From: Desulfobacter vibrioformis DSM 8776
Lineage (GTDB): Bacteria; Desulfobacterota; Desulfobacteria; Desulfobacterales; Desulfobacteraceae
DNA: 64,000 nt
Direction: 5' to 3'
Assembly (NCBI RefSeq): GCF_000745975.1
Contig: NZ_JQKJ01000017.1
Span: 1-64,000 of the forward strand
Part shown: positions 18,358 to 27,497 of the stretch, one piece after another
Numbering within the stretch: position 1 is the stretch's first letter
Layout of the letters: each line of letters starts with the position of its first letter
Notes under the pieces: model-generated
Databases searched by the model: none
What the model was told of the DNA's origin: nothing
The model's input: only the letters and a program-made list of their open reading frames with translations
Position numbers and translations under genes: made by a program

Positions 18358-19353
18358 TTAGAAGACCGTAACGAGGGTTTCAAAACCATACCATGCAGCA
18401 CCATGCAGCGCTGCATCGGGGTCAAGAATTACATGAACGGGCATATTGGCGCACAATGAAAAAAAACGTCCCTTGTCGGTCATATTGCTTAAAAAATCTG
18501 GCCGGGCCAGCCGTTTAAGGATGCGCGGCAGTATGCCGCCGCCAAGATAGATGCCGCCTGTGGGAAGAAGCGTCACAGCCATATTGCCGGTGACCGTGCC
18601 AAGGGCGCGGATAAATATATCCAGTGTGGCCTCGCAGATATCAGCCTTGTTTTCAAGGGCGGTTTCCACAATCACCGGTGTTTTGTCCGTTGTTGCGGCC
18701 AGTTTTTCCTTTAGCCAGACAGGCTCGGAAAAGATTTTATTTTCCAGAAAATATTCATAGATATTGGGCAGCTGACTGCCCGAGCACACCCGCTCAAAAC
18801 TGACATGGCCATAGCGCCGGGTTAAAAATTCCAGAAGTTCAACTTCCCGGGGATTCCGGGGAGAAAAGGCGGTATGCCCCCCTTCGCTGGCAAAGGCATG
18901 GTACCGGGCACCTGTCCAGACCATAAAGGCAATGCCCAGGCCCGTACCCGGTGCAATAACCGCCCGGTTCCCTTTGGGTTCCGGATTGCCTGGATTCAGG
19001 GTAAAAAGGCCGTCTTTGTCCAGGTGGGGCACTGAAACGGCAATGGCTTTTAAATCATTAATTAAAGAGACCTTAGGGATGCCGCAGGTCCGCTCAATTT
19101 CATCCGCACTGATTTTCCACGGCAGATTGGTGATCCGGGAATGGCGGTCTTTTACCGGGCCTGCCACCCCGAAACAGGCGGCTTGCGGTTTTGCACCGGT
19201 TTGATCTAAAAATTCTTTAACAATGGTTTCAAAAGATTGATAATCGGCACTTTTAAAGCGGGTTTCGTGAACCGGATTTGCCGGCACTTGTGTTATCCCG
19301 GCATAGATTGCAAGCACTGTCTTTGTGCCGCCGATATCCCCTGCAAGAATCAT
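18358..19353 (-). CDS. glk: Glucokinase
   Basis: This 331-residue protein belongs to the bacterial Glk family, which phosphorylates glucose with ATP. The ATP-binding GDIGGTKT motif lies at residues 5-12, and a second GTGLGIAF motif is present near 130. A glycine-rich CFGVAGPVKD segment between them fits the sugar kinase fold. The longest frame begins at 19467, but I chose the ATG at 19351-19353 (MILAGDIGG), which has a purine-rich AGGGGGAAGG site. The gene is the nearest partner for glucose released by the glycogen genes further right. It ends just before the promoter candidate of the siaB operon. Confidence 0.92.
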   Translation of the reverse strand: MILAGDIGGTKTVLAIYAGITQVPANPVHETRFKSADYQSFETIVKEFLDQTGAKPQAACFGVAGPVKDRHSRITNLPWKISADEIERTCGIPKVSLINDLKAIAVSVPHLDKDGLFTLNPGNPEPKGNRAVIAPGTGLGIAFMVWTGARYHAFASEGGHTAFSPRNPREVELLEFLTRRYGHVSFERVCSGSQLPNIYEYFLENKIFSEPVWLKEKLAATTDKTPVIVETALENKADICEATLDIFIRALGTVTGNMAVTLLPTGGIYLGGGILPRILKRLARPDFLSNMTDKGRFFSLCANMPVHVILDPDAALHGAAWYGFETLVTVF

Positions 19354-19517
19354 GGGCCTTCCCCCTGTAAGATAAAAAGGTTGTGAATCTGTTTGACAAT
19401 GACATTCCTTTGTATATAGGCTTTTCCCAACAATTTTAGGAGCGTTAATTATGCCTGGCACCCCCATGTTGATCCGTAAAGGAAAAAAGAGAACCCCGGT
19501 TTAAAGGAAAATAACAT

Positions 19518-20354
19518 ATGAAAAATTCTGTAAAAGCCCATTATACCTGCCCGGATCTTGGGGCAAAAATCCGCCGGGGACTTGAAAAAGCAGGAAAAAA
19601 TCCCGAACAGATCAGTCTGCGGGACCTTGCCCCGGTTGACCAGCTCCATACGGGAGGGGCCCCTGCCACCCTTGAACTGCTGGAACACGCCGGCCTGGAC
19701 AAAGGCATGACCATTTTGGATGCAGGCTGCGGCATTGGCGGCACATCCCGGCTTCTGGCACAAAATTTGGGTCTTGTTGTCCATGGCATTGACCTGTCCC
19801 AGGACTTCATTGAAACCGCAGGCGTGTTAAACCAGTGGTGCGGCCTTGCAAAGGACGGCACCATAAATTTTAAACAGGGTTCCCTGCTGGCAATGCCTTA
19901 CCCGGATCACTTTTTTGATGCCGTACTCTGCCAGCACGTACTGCTCAACATAAAAGACAAATCAAAGGCTTTTGCCGAATTTTCAAGGGTACTGGCACCC
20001 CGGGGAAAACTGATCCTTCATGAGATTGTGGATGGCCCGGGACCTGATCCTTTTTACCCCGTTCCCTGGGCCGGCAATGCGTCTGCCTCCATGCTCTGCT
20101 CCCGGCAAGATCTCGGGGGATATGCAAAAACCGCCGGATTTGAACTTGTTCTCAGTGCAGATAAAACAAAAGATGCGGCGCTTTGGTGGGAAAAGGTCAA
20201 TGCCATCAAAAAAAACAGGGGGCCAGGCCCTTTGAATCCGGGCCTGGTTTTTGGAGAAAATGCCGGGCGTTTCGGCGCAAACATGGAAAGAAATTTCAAA
20301 GAACAGGCAGTGCTGTGCGTGGAAAACATCTGGATAAAATCCAATTTTTCTTAA
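19518..20354 (+). CDS. SAM-dependent methyltransferase (class I)
   Basis: This 278-residue protein has a class I methyltransferase fold. Motif I is ILDAGCGIGGTSRLLA near residue 70, followed by an acidic residue (HGIDLSQDFIE) and a FFDAVLCQHVLLNI motif. The layout resembles sarcosine/dimethylglycine N-methyltransferases and gamma-tocopherol-like enzymes, but the substrate cannot be read. It starts 164 bases from the divergent glucokinase start. It is followed by aminotransferase and alanine racemase genes, though no functional link is evident. Confidence 0.8.
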   Translation: MKNSVKAHYTCPDLGAKIRRGLEKAGKNPEQISLRDLAPVDQLHTGGAPATLELLEHAGLDKGMTILDAGCGIGGTSRLLAQNLGLVVHGIDLSQDFIETAGVLNQWCGLAKDGTINFKQGSLLAMPYPDHFFDAVLCQHVLLNIKDKSKAFAEFSRVLAPRGKLILHEIVDGPGPDPFYPVPWAGNASASMLCSRQDLGGYAKTAGFELVLSADKTKDAALWWEKVNAIKKNRGPGPLNPGLVFGENAGRFGANMERNFKEQAVLCVENIWIKSNFS

Positions 20355-20397
20355 AAATAATATGTTTAACAAATCGTTGCAATAAAAGGAGCAAACC

Positions 20398-21258
20398 GTG
20401 GACACTTATTATGACACGTATTATATTGACGGCAAATTCGTATCCGAAGACAAGGCCACCCTTTCCGTAAAAGACATCACCGTATTAAGGGGATTTGGTG
20501 TATTTGACTTTTTGATCACCTATAACAAACGTCCATTTCGCCTGGAAAAACATGTGGCCCGCCTGGAAAATTCAGCCCGCCACATCGGACTTGAACTGAA
20601 CCATTCCAACAAAGAGATCTGCGATATTGTCATGCAGACCATAGAAAGGAACCCCCACCACAAAGAGGATAATATCCGCATCGTCTACACCGGCGGCATC
20701 AGCCCTGACGGCGTAACCCCCCAGGGCAACGGTATCCTCATGGTCATGGTCACGCCCAAGCATGAACTGCCGGACTGGTGGTATACCCAAGGTGCCAAAA
20801 TCATCACTGTGGACATCGAAAGATTTATCCCCCAGGCCAAGAGCACCAACTATCTGTCAGCCATTTTTGCCCAGCAAAAGGCCAGCAGCCTTGGCGCTGT
20901 TGAAGCCATCTACAAAGACAAGGACAACCGGCTGCTGGAAGGCACCACCACCAATATTTTCGCATTCAAAGGCACCACCCTGATCACCCCGCCCGACGGC
21001 ATTCTGCCCGGCGTAACCCGGGGCGCTGTGCTGGAACTTTTAGAAAAAAAATATGACATTGTCCTGGATTTTATCCCCCAGGCAGATCTGGCCGACATTG
21101 ATGAAGTATTTATCGCGGCATCCAACAAAGAGATTGTGCCCGTCATCCAGGTGGACGATACGGTTATCTCCGACGGCAAACCCGGAGAAAAAACCCTTGC
21201 CCTGATGGCGGACTGGAACGCCTATACAACCGCCTACGGTCTTGGAGAAACAGAGTGA
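20398..21258 (+). CDS. Class IV aminotransferase (branched-chain or D-amino acid type)
   Basis: This 286-residue PLP enzyme starts at a GTG with an AAAGGAG site 7 bases upstream. The family motif EGTTTNIFAF lies near 181, and the GVTRGAVLELL helix follows. The PLP lysine is probably the K in KSTNYLSAIFAQQ near 143. It overlaps the alanine racemase start by one base (TGATG), so the two are co-translated. That pairing favours a D-alanine transaminase role, whereas the length and N-terminus also fit branched-chain aminotransferases. I leave the symbol blank. Confidence 0.85.
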   Translation: MDTYYDTYYIDGKFVSEDKATLSVKDITVLRGFGVFDFLITYNKRPFRLEKHVARLENSARHIGLELNHSNKEICDIVMQTIERNPHHKEDNIRIVYTGGISPDGVTPQGNGILMVMVTPKHELPDWWYTQGAKIITVDIERFIPQAKSTNYLSAIFAQQKASSLGAVEAIYKDKDNRLLEGTTTNIFAFKGTTLITPPDGILPGVTRGAVLELLEKKYDIVLDFIPQADLADIDEVFIAASNKEIVPVIQVDDTVISDGKPGEKTLALMADWNAYTTAYGLGETE

Positions 21259-22427
21259 TGAATTCCTCCAATGCACTTGTCCTTGAGCCCCAAAGCCGGG
21301 TTCAGGTGGATCTGTCCGCCTTTGGACAGAACGTGCGAACCCTGAAACGCCTGATCCCGGCCCGTACCCGGTTCTGCGCCGTGGTCAAGGCCAATGCCTA
21401 CGGGCATGGCGGGATACACTGCGCAAAAACCGCCCTTGAAAACGGGGCATCCTTTCTTGCCGTGGCCCGGATCTCGGAAGCCGTTGCCATGAGAGGTGCC
21501 GGCATCACCGCACCCATTCTTCTTTTGGGAGAAGCCCTGCCCGAACAGGTCCCCTTTCTTGCAACCCACGGCATCCGGGCAAGCGTGGCAGATATCCAGG
21601 CAGCCAGGATCCTGTCCGGGGCGGCCCAAGCCTTAAATACCACGCTGAAAATTCATATAAAGATTGATACGGGTATGGGACGCATGGGATTCCTCCATCC
21701 CGGTGTTGCCTCCCAGGACCAGAGGGAAGCGACCGGCATACTTCAGGCCGGGGGGATTGCGGACCTGAAAGGCCTTGGGGTGGAAGGTGCCTACACCCAT
21801 TTTGCCAAGGCAGATATCATTGACAAAACCCATGTCAAAGGACAACTGGCCCGGTTCAATGAGATGATTGCCATGCTCGCGGATATGGGCATTCGCCCCG
21901 AAATCCGCCATGCAGCCAATTCTGCGGCGGTTCTTGAGCTGCCTGAAGCCCATTTTGACATGGTACGCCCGGGTATTGCCATGTACGGGATGTCCCCATC
22001 CCGTGAGGTGGACATCACAGGGCATAAGCTGACGCCGGTCATGTCCATCACGGCAAAGGTCATTTATGTCAAGGCAGTGCCCAGGGATTTCAGCATCTCC
22101 TATGGGGGGACCCATGTCACAGCAGCCCCCACGGTGATTGCCACGGTGCCCATCGGGTATGCAGACGGGTACAGCCGGCTTTTGTCCAACCGGGGGCAGA
22201 TGCTGGTCAAAGGCAAAAAGGCCCCCATTGTGGGCCGGGTCACCATGGATTTTACCATGATTGATGTGGGGCACATTCCAGGGGTCAAACCCGGAGACGA
22301 TGTCACCATCCTCGGTTCCCAGGAAAATGAGCGGATTACGGCTGATGATATCGCCGGTCTAACCGAAACCATTAATTACGAGGTCACCACAGGCCTGACC
22401 GGGCGGATGCCTGTGTCATATCTGTAA
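21258..22427 (+). CDS. alr: Alanine racemase
   Basis: This 389-residue PLP enzyme interconverts L- and D-alanine for peptidoglycan. The catalytic Lys44 lies in VVKANAYGHG. The ISYGGTH and PIGYADGY motifs of the C-terminal beta domain are present, and the latter includes the tyrosine region of the family. An in-frame GTG lies at 21255, but I use the ATG at 21258, which overlaps the TGA of the aminotransferase gene. A C-rich hairpin follows the stop but lacks a T-tract. Confidence 0.93.
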   Translation: MNSSNALVLEPQSRVQVDLSAFGQNVRTLKRLIPARTRFCAVVKANAYGHGGIHCAKTALENGASFLAVARISEAVAMRGAGITAPILLLGEALPEQVPFLATHGIRASVADIQAARILSGAAQALNTTLKIHIKIDTGMGRMGFLHPGVASQDQREATGILQAGGIADLKGLGVEGAYTHFAKADIIDKTHVKGQLARFNEMIAMLADMGIRPEIRHAANSAAVLELPEAHFDMVRPGIAMYGMSPSREVDITGHKLTPVMSITAKVIYVKAVPRDFSISYGGTHVTAAPTVIATVPIGYADGYSRLLSNRGQMLVKGKKAPIVGRVTMDFTMIDVGHIPGVKPGDDVTILGSQENERITADDIAGLTETINYEVTTGLTGRMPVSYL

Positions 22428-22443
22428 AAGGCGGATGTCCATG

Positions 22444-22467
22444 CCGGGCCGGGAATCTTCGGCCCGG
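22444..22467. terminator. GC-rich hairpin after alanine racemase
   Basis: An 8-bp inverted repeat (CCGGGCCG and CGGCCCGG) with an 8-base loop lies between the convergent racemase gene and the 307-residue gene. It has no T-tract, so it is a weak terminator candidate. Confidence 0.3.
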
Positions 22468-22483
22468 ATACGGCATTGCCTGA

Positions 22484-23407
22484 TTAAATCATGGATTTCA
22501 AGGTCTTATCAAAGGCGTTTTTCACCATATCCGCGATGGTCCGGTCAACGGCCTGGGCTGCGATTTTAATAAGATCGGAAAAAGAGGTCACAGCATCATC
22601 ATCATCTGCCTGGTTTTCATCCACCAGGGCATCTTCCCCATTGGCCTGTGCCTCACTGGCCTTATTCGCTTCCTGGGTTTCCAGATAATGGTCAAACAGG
22701 CTGCTTAAGGGGTCACGTGCTCGTGCCAGGGCGTCTTCCTGCTGTTTTTCCAGAAGTTCGGTCAATTGATCCATCAAAGAGGTATCCAGATTACCTAGCG
22801 TGCGACGTGTGGTCTGGCCATCATCTGTATCCGTATCATCGGACTCTTCAAGATATGCTGCGGCCAGGTCCTGTCCCAGGGCACCTGTGGTGGAGGTCTT
22901 ATCTTCGCTGTACATGGCGTATCCATACGCGACTGTAATATCCGCCTCATAGGAAGATATTGAGTCGTAATATCCCATACTCATGGCCTGGGAAACAGCG
23001 TCCTGCATATCCCCTTCCATCATCTCGCCGATAATACCGTCCACACCGGTTATAATGGATTCAATATCCTTGAGTTCCTCTTCGCTTAAGTCCCCTTCCA
23101 CTGTGAATGCAAAGGTTTCTCCGGTAGTTAAGGTAATCTCCCGGACATTGTAGGAAGCGGCGGCATAGCCGTCTTCATTGCTGACTATGCCCTGGCTGCT
23201 GTATTCGTAGGCTTCAAGTTCGGAAGACTGACTGGTGGACAGGGTAACCACATCTCCTTCCCGGGTCTGGATGGTCAGTCCCGCATCAAGGCTTGAATAT
23301 GATTTTGCATACCGTTCGCTTGAACTTGAAGCAGTACTGGTGTTTGACAGTGCGGCCTGGTTATGCAGACCGTAGGAGTTGACTTGCGGCACGCTGGTCA
23401 TCATCAT
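22484..23407 (-). CDS. Unrecognised acidic, Ser/Asp-rich protein
   Basis: This 307-residue protein is not a family I recognise. It begins with a Ser/Thr-rich stretch (about 15-45) and an LTIQTREGDVVTL segment. Helical acidic regions follow, including a DDTDTDDGQTT stretch, and it ends with an amphipathic helix. No signal peptide, membrane span or cysteine is obvious. Three tandem ATGs open the frame; the third, at 23399-23401, has the best spacing from a GGAG site. It is convergent with alanine racemase. Resemblance to other uncharacterised surface or flagellar-associated acidic proteins is possible but I cannot support it. Confidence 0.6.
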   Translation of the reverse strand: MMMTSVPQVNSYGLHNQAALSNTSTASSSSERYAKSYSSLDAGLTIQTREGDVVTLSTSQSSELEAYEYSSQGIVSNEDGYAAASYNVREITLTTGETFAFTVEGDLSEEELKDIESIITGVDGIIGEMMEGDMQDAVSQAMSMGYYDSISSYEADITVAYGYAMYSEDKTSTTGALGQDLAAAYLEESDDTDTDDGQTTRRTLGNLDTSLMDQLTELLEKQQEDALARARDPLSSLFDHYLETQEANKASEAQANGEDALVDENQADDDDAVTSFSDLIKIAAQAVDRTIADMVKNAFDKTLKSMI

Positions 23408-23523
23408 TCTCCTGGATTAGCAGTTTTTTACGAATTTCCTCTTTCCCTGATAATACATCGGCCCCAATCGTAAAAACCTAAATTTTTTTTGCCATTGCTT
23501 CCATGGCTCTTTTAGGATTCGCC

Positions 23524-24099
23524 TCAAATTGCATAAGGTATGATATCATCACCGTGGGCACTTGGATTATATGCAATCGCCTTTTTTACTGCTGGAATGA
23601 TGTTATCAACCAGCGGTGGAATATTTCTTTCCAATTGGTGGCCGTGACCCTGGACGGCTTTTGTCACTGCGGTTACTGCGCCACATTGGGTATGTCCAAG
23701 CACTACAAATACCGGGGTGTTTACATGGGCAAGGCCATATTCAACAGACCCTACCTCATCAACATCCAGAACATTACCGGCAACACGAATAACAAAAAGA
23801 TCCATAACACCGGCATCGAATAAAAGTTCAACCGGAACTCTGGAGTCAGAGCAGGTGATTACCGTTGCATAGGCGTGATCTCCCTGATTTTCTTTGCCGG
23901 CAAGAGCAAGACGGGCAGCATCAGTATGGGGGTGGGTTGCTTTACCGCTTACAAAACGATCATTACCTGCTTTCAGCATGGCTATTGCTTCATCTGGACT
24001 TGGTTTGGCTGCTTTGCTCCCACTGGCAAAAACAGGTCCACTGGTTAGAGCCAAAAAACAGCTAGCAACCACAATAGATTTTAAAGTTTTTTTCATCAT
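23524..24099 (-). CDS. Periplasmic beta-carbonic anhydrase, C-terminally truncated
   Basis: This 191-residue protein has a signal peptide (MMKKTLKSIVVASCFLAL, cut near VFASG). Beta-carbonic anhydrase zinc ligands are present: C and D in TCSDSRVP, and H and C in LGHTQCGAVT. The family hydrates CO2 to bicarbonate. The reading frame stops at IIPYAI followed by TGA, where family members I recall continue about 60 residues with a helical C-terminus. A short frame just past the stop (about 23478-23528) encodes FEANPKRAMEAMAKKI in another frame, like a family tail. I therefore suspect a deletion with frameshift. The start at 24099 has an AAAGGAGG site. Activity of the truncated form is uncertain. 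Confidence 0.75.
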   Translation of the reverse strand: MMKKTLKSIVVASCFLALTSGPVFASGSKAAKPSPDEAIAMLKAGNDRFVSGKATHPHTDAARLALAGKENQGDHAYATVITCSDSRVPVELLFDAGVMDLFVIRVAGNVLDVDEVGSVEYGLAHVNTPVFVVLGHTQCGAVTAVTKAVQGHGHQLERNIPPLVDNIIPAVKKAIAYNPSAHGDDIIPYAI

Positions 24100-24482
24100 T
24101 GTCCGTCCTCCTTTGAAAGAATAGATTTTGTGGCAAACGCCCGGCTTCCAATAGGCCAGGCCGCCTACCACGGGAAAATTTGATATGGTTGACTTCGGGT
24201 TCTCCGATATTTCCCGTGATTTTCAATTTTTTTGTGTTGAACCCTATATTATTTATTGTGAATTTTATAGGGTTTATATGAAAAAGTTTAACCACGGAAA
24301 TCACAGAAGACACTGAAGATAAAATTCTGTGATTTCTGTGTGTTCAGTGGTATGAATGTCTTTCATAGTTTGTTGTGTCCGCCAGATCATGGGGGGTCTT
24401 TAGAGCCGACAAAATAGAAAATCAGCAGATACCGGTTAAGTGCAGAATGTCCTTCAATTTATTAATTATTCAGGGGAGAGTC
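24100..24482. other. Divergent intergenic region with palindromic repeat
   Basis: These 383 bases between the carbonic anhydrase and a lipoprotein gene hold an AT-rich part, the imperfect palindrome at 24291-24351 and short leader sequence. I see no gene with a good ribosome binding site. Confidence 0.4.
24291..24351. repeat. Imperfect palindrome of 9-base units
   Basis: The left arm begins ACCACGGAAATCACAG and the right arm ends TTCAGTGGT. Each arm consists of loosely repeated 9-base units with a CACNGAA-like core. It resembles the element at 57993-58067 in design (three 9-base units per arm around a short centre). It looks like an interspersed palindromic element. Confidence 0.5.
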
Positions 24483-25181
24483 ATGAGCCATCTGTATCAA
24501 AAGCATATCATATTAATATTGTTTTGCTTTGGCATTATTTTTACGGGGTGTGCCAAACAACCAAAATCGGAAAATTTTTTCTTTAGCAGTCAAAAAAAAT
24601 TGCAGGCAACCCATCACTGGGAAATCCTGGTCAAAGATCTGGTCTCTGAGATGAAGAAATCCAAACAGCTTAAATTTGCCTTAGGGCATGAAGTATCCAT
24701 TGTGCCAAGCGATAATTCTTCATTTACACGGGCATTCCGTTCTTGTTTAACAACCTACCTTGTTAATTCAGGAGTACAGGTAAATGATAAATACGATGGA
24801 ACAAAAATTGACTGGTCTTTGCAACTGGTAGAACACAAGACCGATCGTGGTCCTGATCCATACCCAGGTAGTTTTTCAATGGCTTATGCATTGGAATACG
24901 GGGTCTATAAAGTCTGGAAAAACAGCAGCCGGGTAACTCCTGGGCTGATGGCGTCAGCTGTTGCTCTTGATATTGCTGCACAGGCTGTCAATCTGGACAC
25001 AACGAAAGTGCCAGGCAGTGAGATTATTATAAATTTTTCAGTTCTCGATAAACAAAACATTTTATTATATAGAAAATCAGATGTTTACTATATAAACGGA
25101 CTTGATAAATCCCATTATTGTTTTTCAGCCGATCTTCCATACAAAAAAGCCGTTACAAAAAAATATATGGTAAGTGAATAA
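24483..25181 (+). CDS. Lipoprotein of unknown function
   Basis: This 232-residue protein begins with a signal peptide and lipobox ending FTGC near residue 22, so it should be lipidated. I chose the ATG at 24483 (MSHLYQKHIILILF) over an upstream in-frame start because of the lipobox and an AGGGGAGAG site. The mature part has a LVKDLVSEMKKSKQL helix and a DWSLQLVEH strand. It is followed 11 bases later by an FlgO-like lipoprotein gene, so the two probably work together. The function is unknown. Confidence 0.75.
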   Translation: MSHLYQKHIILILFCFGIIFTGCAKQPKSENFFFSSQKKLQATHHWEILVKDLVSEMKKSKQLKFALGHEVSIVPSDNSSFTRAFRSCLTTYLVNSGVQVNDKYDGTKIDWSLQLVEHKTDRGPDPYPGSFSMAYALEYGVYKVWKNSSRVTPGLMASAVALDIAAQAVNLDTTKVPGSEIIINFSVLDKQNILLYRKSDVYYINGLDKSHYCFSADLPYKKAVTKKYMVSE

Positions 25182-25192
25182 AGGAATCTGTC

Positions 25193-25783
25193 ATGTTAAA
25201 AAAAATATTTTTTATTGCGTTGGTATCTATTCTTATGGGTTGTGCGTCCTATCAGGAGAACTTTTCGGTCGATCAGGCAGAAAAAAAACTGCCTGAATCA
25301 AATTTAATCACGATATGTGATGCTGCGGTGAATGACCTGGTAAAAAACTGCAAGATCCCCATTGACAAAGAAAAAGCAATTATCGTGACAAGCCTTGTCA
25401 GTGTTAATAATCTTGAACAATCATCCTCTATGGGCCGGATGGCCGGAGAGATATTAGCAAATAAACTGTCCCAGAGAGGCTACACTGTTAAAGAGTTGAA
25501 AATGGGACAGAATAAAATATTTATAAAAAAGGGGCAGGGGGAATTTGTTCTTTCCCGCAAACTTCAGGAGATTGCAAAATCATACGATGTGCAGGCGGTA
25601 GTTGTCGGGACCTATGCTGTCGGAGAAGAGTTGGAATCCAAAAAATATGGTGAAACAATGCTTAACAGACCTTTAACGAAATTGTATCTATCTATTCGAA
25701 TGGTTACCAGTACTACAGACAATATCTGCAGTTCCACGGCACAATCAATGACGATAACAAACGCAAGATTATGGGGGTATTAG
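25193..25783 (+). CDS. FlgO-like outer membrane lipoprotein
   Basis: This 196-residue lipoprotein has a lipobox (LMGC) at residues 14-17. Its body resembles the FlgO domain: IIVTSLVSVNNLEQSSSMGR, then AGEILANKLSQRGYTV, then VQAVVVGTYAVGEE. FlgO of Vibrio is an outer membrane lipoprotein linked to flagella, but no flagellar gene is near. Domain members also occur in unrelated contexts. It is probably co-transcribed with the preceding lipoprotein gene. Confidence 0.75.
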   Translation: MLKKIFFIALVSILMGCASYQENFSVDQAEKKLPESNLITICDAAVNDLVKNCKIPIDKEKAIIVTSLVSVNNLEQSSSMGRMAGEILANKLSQRGYTVKELKMGQNKIFIKKGQGEFVLSRKLQEIAKSYDVQAVVVGTYAVGEELESKKYGETMLNRPLTKLYLSIRMVTSTTDNICSSTAQSMTITNARLWGY

Positions 25784-25918
25784 AAATCAATGCCATAAAG
25801 TTAAGATGCTTCTCATGTATAACTGCTTGATTTTTTTACCATGGGATTTATATTCTTTTTGCGTTTTGGAAATCAAAGACTTTCAGTGAATATACAATTA
25901 TCGGTGTGGAGGAAAAAT

Positions 25919-26857
25919 ATGGCAAATCAATTTAAGACCGGCATGCTGCTGATCATGATGACCGGTTTGTTTCTGGTGCTCGGATATCTTTTAGCAGGAC
26001 AGACCGGTATGTTCATTGCCCTGATTTTTGCCGGTGTCATGAATATCTCAAGTTATTGGTATTCCGACAAGGTTGTTTTAAGAATGTACCGGGCCCAGCC
26101 CCTGGACCGGTTCCAGGCCCCGGGCCTGTTTGATACCGTGGCCCGCCTTGCCCGGCAGGCAGGCCTGCCCATGCCCCAAATTTATCTGATTCCTGAATCC
26201 GCGCCCAATGCCTTTGCCACGGGCCGGAACCCGGAACATGCCGTTGTCGCCGTGACCCAGGGATTGATGAACATGATGACCCAGGAGGAGCTTGAAGGGG
26301 TCCTGGCCCATGAACTGGGCCATGTAAAAAACCGGGATATCCTTATTTCTACGATTGTCGCCACCCTGGCCGGGGCCATCATGTGGATTGCCACCATTGC
26401 CAGGTTTTCAGCCTTTTTCGGAGGCTCGGATGATGACGAGGGCGGGCTTGGGATCATTGGCGTGCTTGTGATGTCCATGGTGGCACCCATTGCCGCCATG
26501 GTTGTGCAGATGGCGGTGTCCAGATCCAGGGAATACCTGGCAGATGCCACTGCCGCAAGCATAACCGGCAACCCCAATGGCCTGGCATCAGCCCTGTCAA
26601 AACTGGGGGGATTCAGCCGCAGCCAGGCCCAGGTCAATGCCAGTCCTGCCACGGCTCACATGTTTATCGTCAATCCGTTGACCGGAAAGCAGATGATGAA
26701 TCTGTTCTCCACCCATCCGCCCATTGAAGAGCGTGTGGCCCGTCTTATGGGCTCCCGGCCCCCGGGTCAAAATTTTTCCGGCAATTCCCGCCAGGAAGGA
26801 CAAGACGGACCAACCATGGACGACCAGAGCCGGTCATTCTGGGACAACCTGTCCTGA
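25919..26857 (+). CDS. htpX: HtpX zinc metalloprotease
   Basis: This 312-residue M48 protease degrades misfolded inner membrane proteins. Two hydrophobic segments open the protein (about 8-45). The zinc motif HELGH lies at 131-135, and further membrane segments follow (about 150-220). An EYLADATAA motif supplies the third zinc ligand near residue 205. The chosen ATG has a GGAGGAAAAAT site; an upstream in-frame start adds 26 unlikely residues. It precedes the ferrosome-like cluster by 240 bases. An HtpX here may be ordinary housekeeping. Confidence 0.92.
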   Translation: MANQFKTGMLLIMMTGLFLVLGYLLAGQTGMFIALIFAGVMNISSYWYSDKVVLRMYRAQPLDRFQAPGLFDTVARLARQAGLPMPQIYLIPESAPNAFATGRNPEHAVVAVTQGLMNMMTQEELEGVLAHELGHVKNRDILISTIVATLAGAIMWIATIARFSAFFGGSDDDEGGLGIIGVLVMSMVAPIAAMVVQMAVSRSREYLADATAASITGNPNGLASALSKLGGFSRSQAQVNASPATAHMFIVNPLTGKQMMNLFSTHPPIEERVARLMGSRPPGQNFSGNSRQEGQDGPTMDDQSRSFWDNLS

Positions 26858-26979
26858 GCTGATAAGGAGGCGTTATGGCTGTTGGGCCGGGACGGGGCAG
26901 TACAGAAACAGATTGATGCCGGTGTGAACTATACCGTAAGTCTTACCAGAGTCCGGATGTTAAGACTCAATATAGTCAG

Positions 26980-27009
26980 TTGAAGTTAATTTTGTCGTAT
27001 TTCTATAAA
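26980..27009 (+). promoter_or_regulatory. Candidate promoter for the ferrosome-like cluster
   Basis: TTGAAG at 26980-26985 and TATAAA at 27004-27009 are 18 bases apart, about 90 bases before the first gene of the iron cluster. The rest of the 240-base gap after htpX shows no gene apart from a 13-codon frame with a ribosome binding site at 26875. Confidence 0.35.
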
Positions 27010-27098
27010 ATTTGCTTGTATTTTGCGATATGTTTTGGCATCATCACCGGGTGATCAGGTTCTTTATTGACTTTAAGGAAAGAACAAGGCTGCCCCCA

Positions 27099-27497
27099 AT
27101 GAATAGTTTTGACCCTGTTTTAGCCCCGCAAAATTCGATACTTCGGCCCGCAGAATCCACACTGCCGTCCCTGTCCCAGGCGTTTGGGCCTGTCCCTGTT
27201 CCCCGGGAATCGTATCCCCCCCTGGCGTTGGCGGCCATTACCATCGCTTCTGCTGCTACCATTGGGTCAAACATGGTGGATGTGCAGAACGGAACCATGA
27301 GCAAAACCCAGGCTGTGCTCAATGGACTTGCCAAAGGGACGGCTGCCTCGCTGATTCTCTCTTTGACCGGTAGAAAAAGCCTGGTGGATATCGGCATGAC
27401 CGCCGCAGCCCTTGCCGGGGCCGGATATTTGATCGATACAATAATGAAAAAAGGCCCGGAAGCCCCATGTGCCACCCGGGGAACGGATGCCCCATGA
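27099..27497 (+). CDS. Gly/Ala-rich membrane protein of the iron cluster
   Basis: This 132-residue protein has a Pro-rich N-terminus (about 1-45), then hydrophobic segments (LALAAITIASAATIG) and a C-terminal LAGAGYLIDTIMKK helix. Between them is an NMVDVQNGTMSKTQAVLNGLAK segment. The gene at 35174-35572 encodes a protein with the same pattern (GxN, QA, LAKG). The start at 27099 sits downstream of AAGG; a longer frame opens at 27012. Its last four bases overlap the first ATPase gene (ATGA). Hydrophobic Gly/Ala-rich helices and the context recall MamC-like or Fez membrane proteins, but the homology is not established. Confidence 0.65.
   Translation: MNSFDPVLAPQNSILRPAESTLPSLSQAFGPVPVPRESYPPLALAAITIASAATIGSNMVDVQNGTMSKTQAVLNGLAKGTAASLILSLTGRKSLVDIGMTAAALAGAGYLIDTIMKKGPEAPCATRGTDAP

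Noticed and set aside
22444..22467. Strong terminator after alanine racemase
   Set aside because: No T-tract follows the hairpin, so I list it only as weak.
26875..26916. Short frame with a GGAGG site after htpX
   Set aside because: It has only 13 codons and no similar frame elsewhere in the window, so I treat it as chance or decayed sequence.
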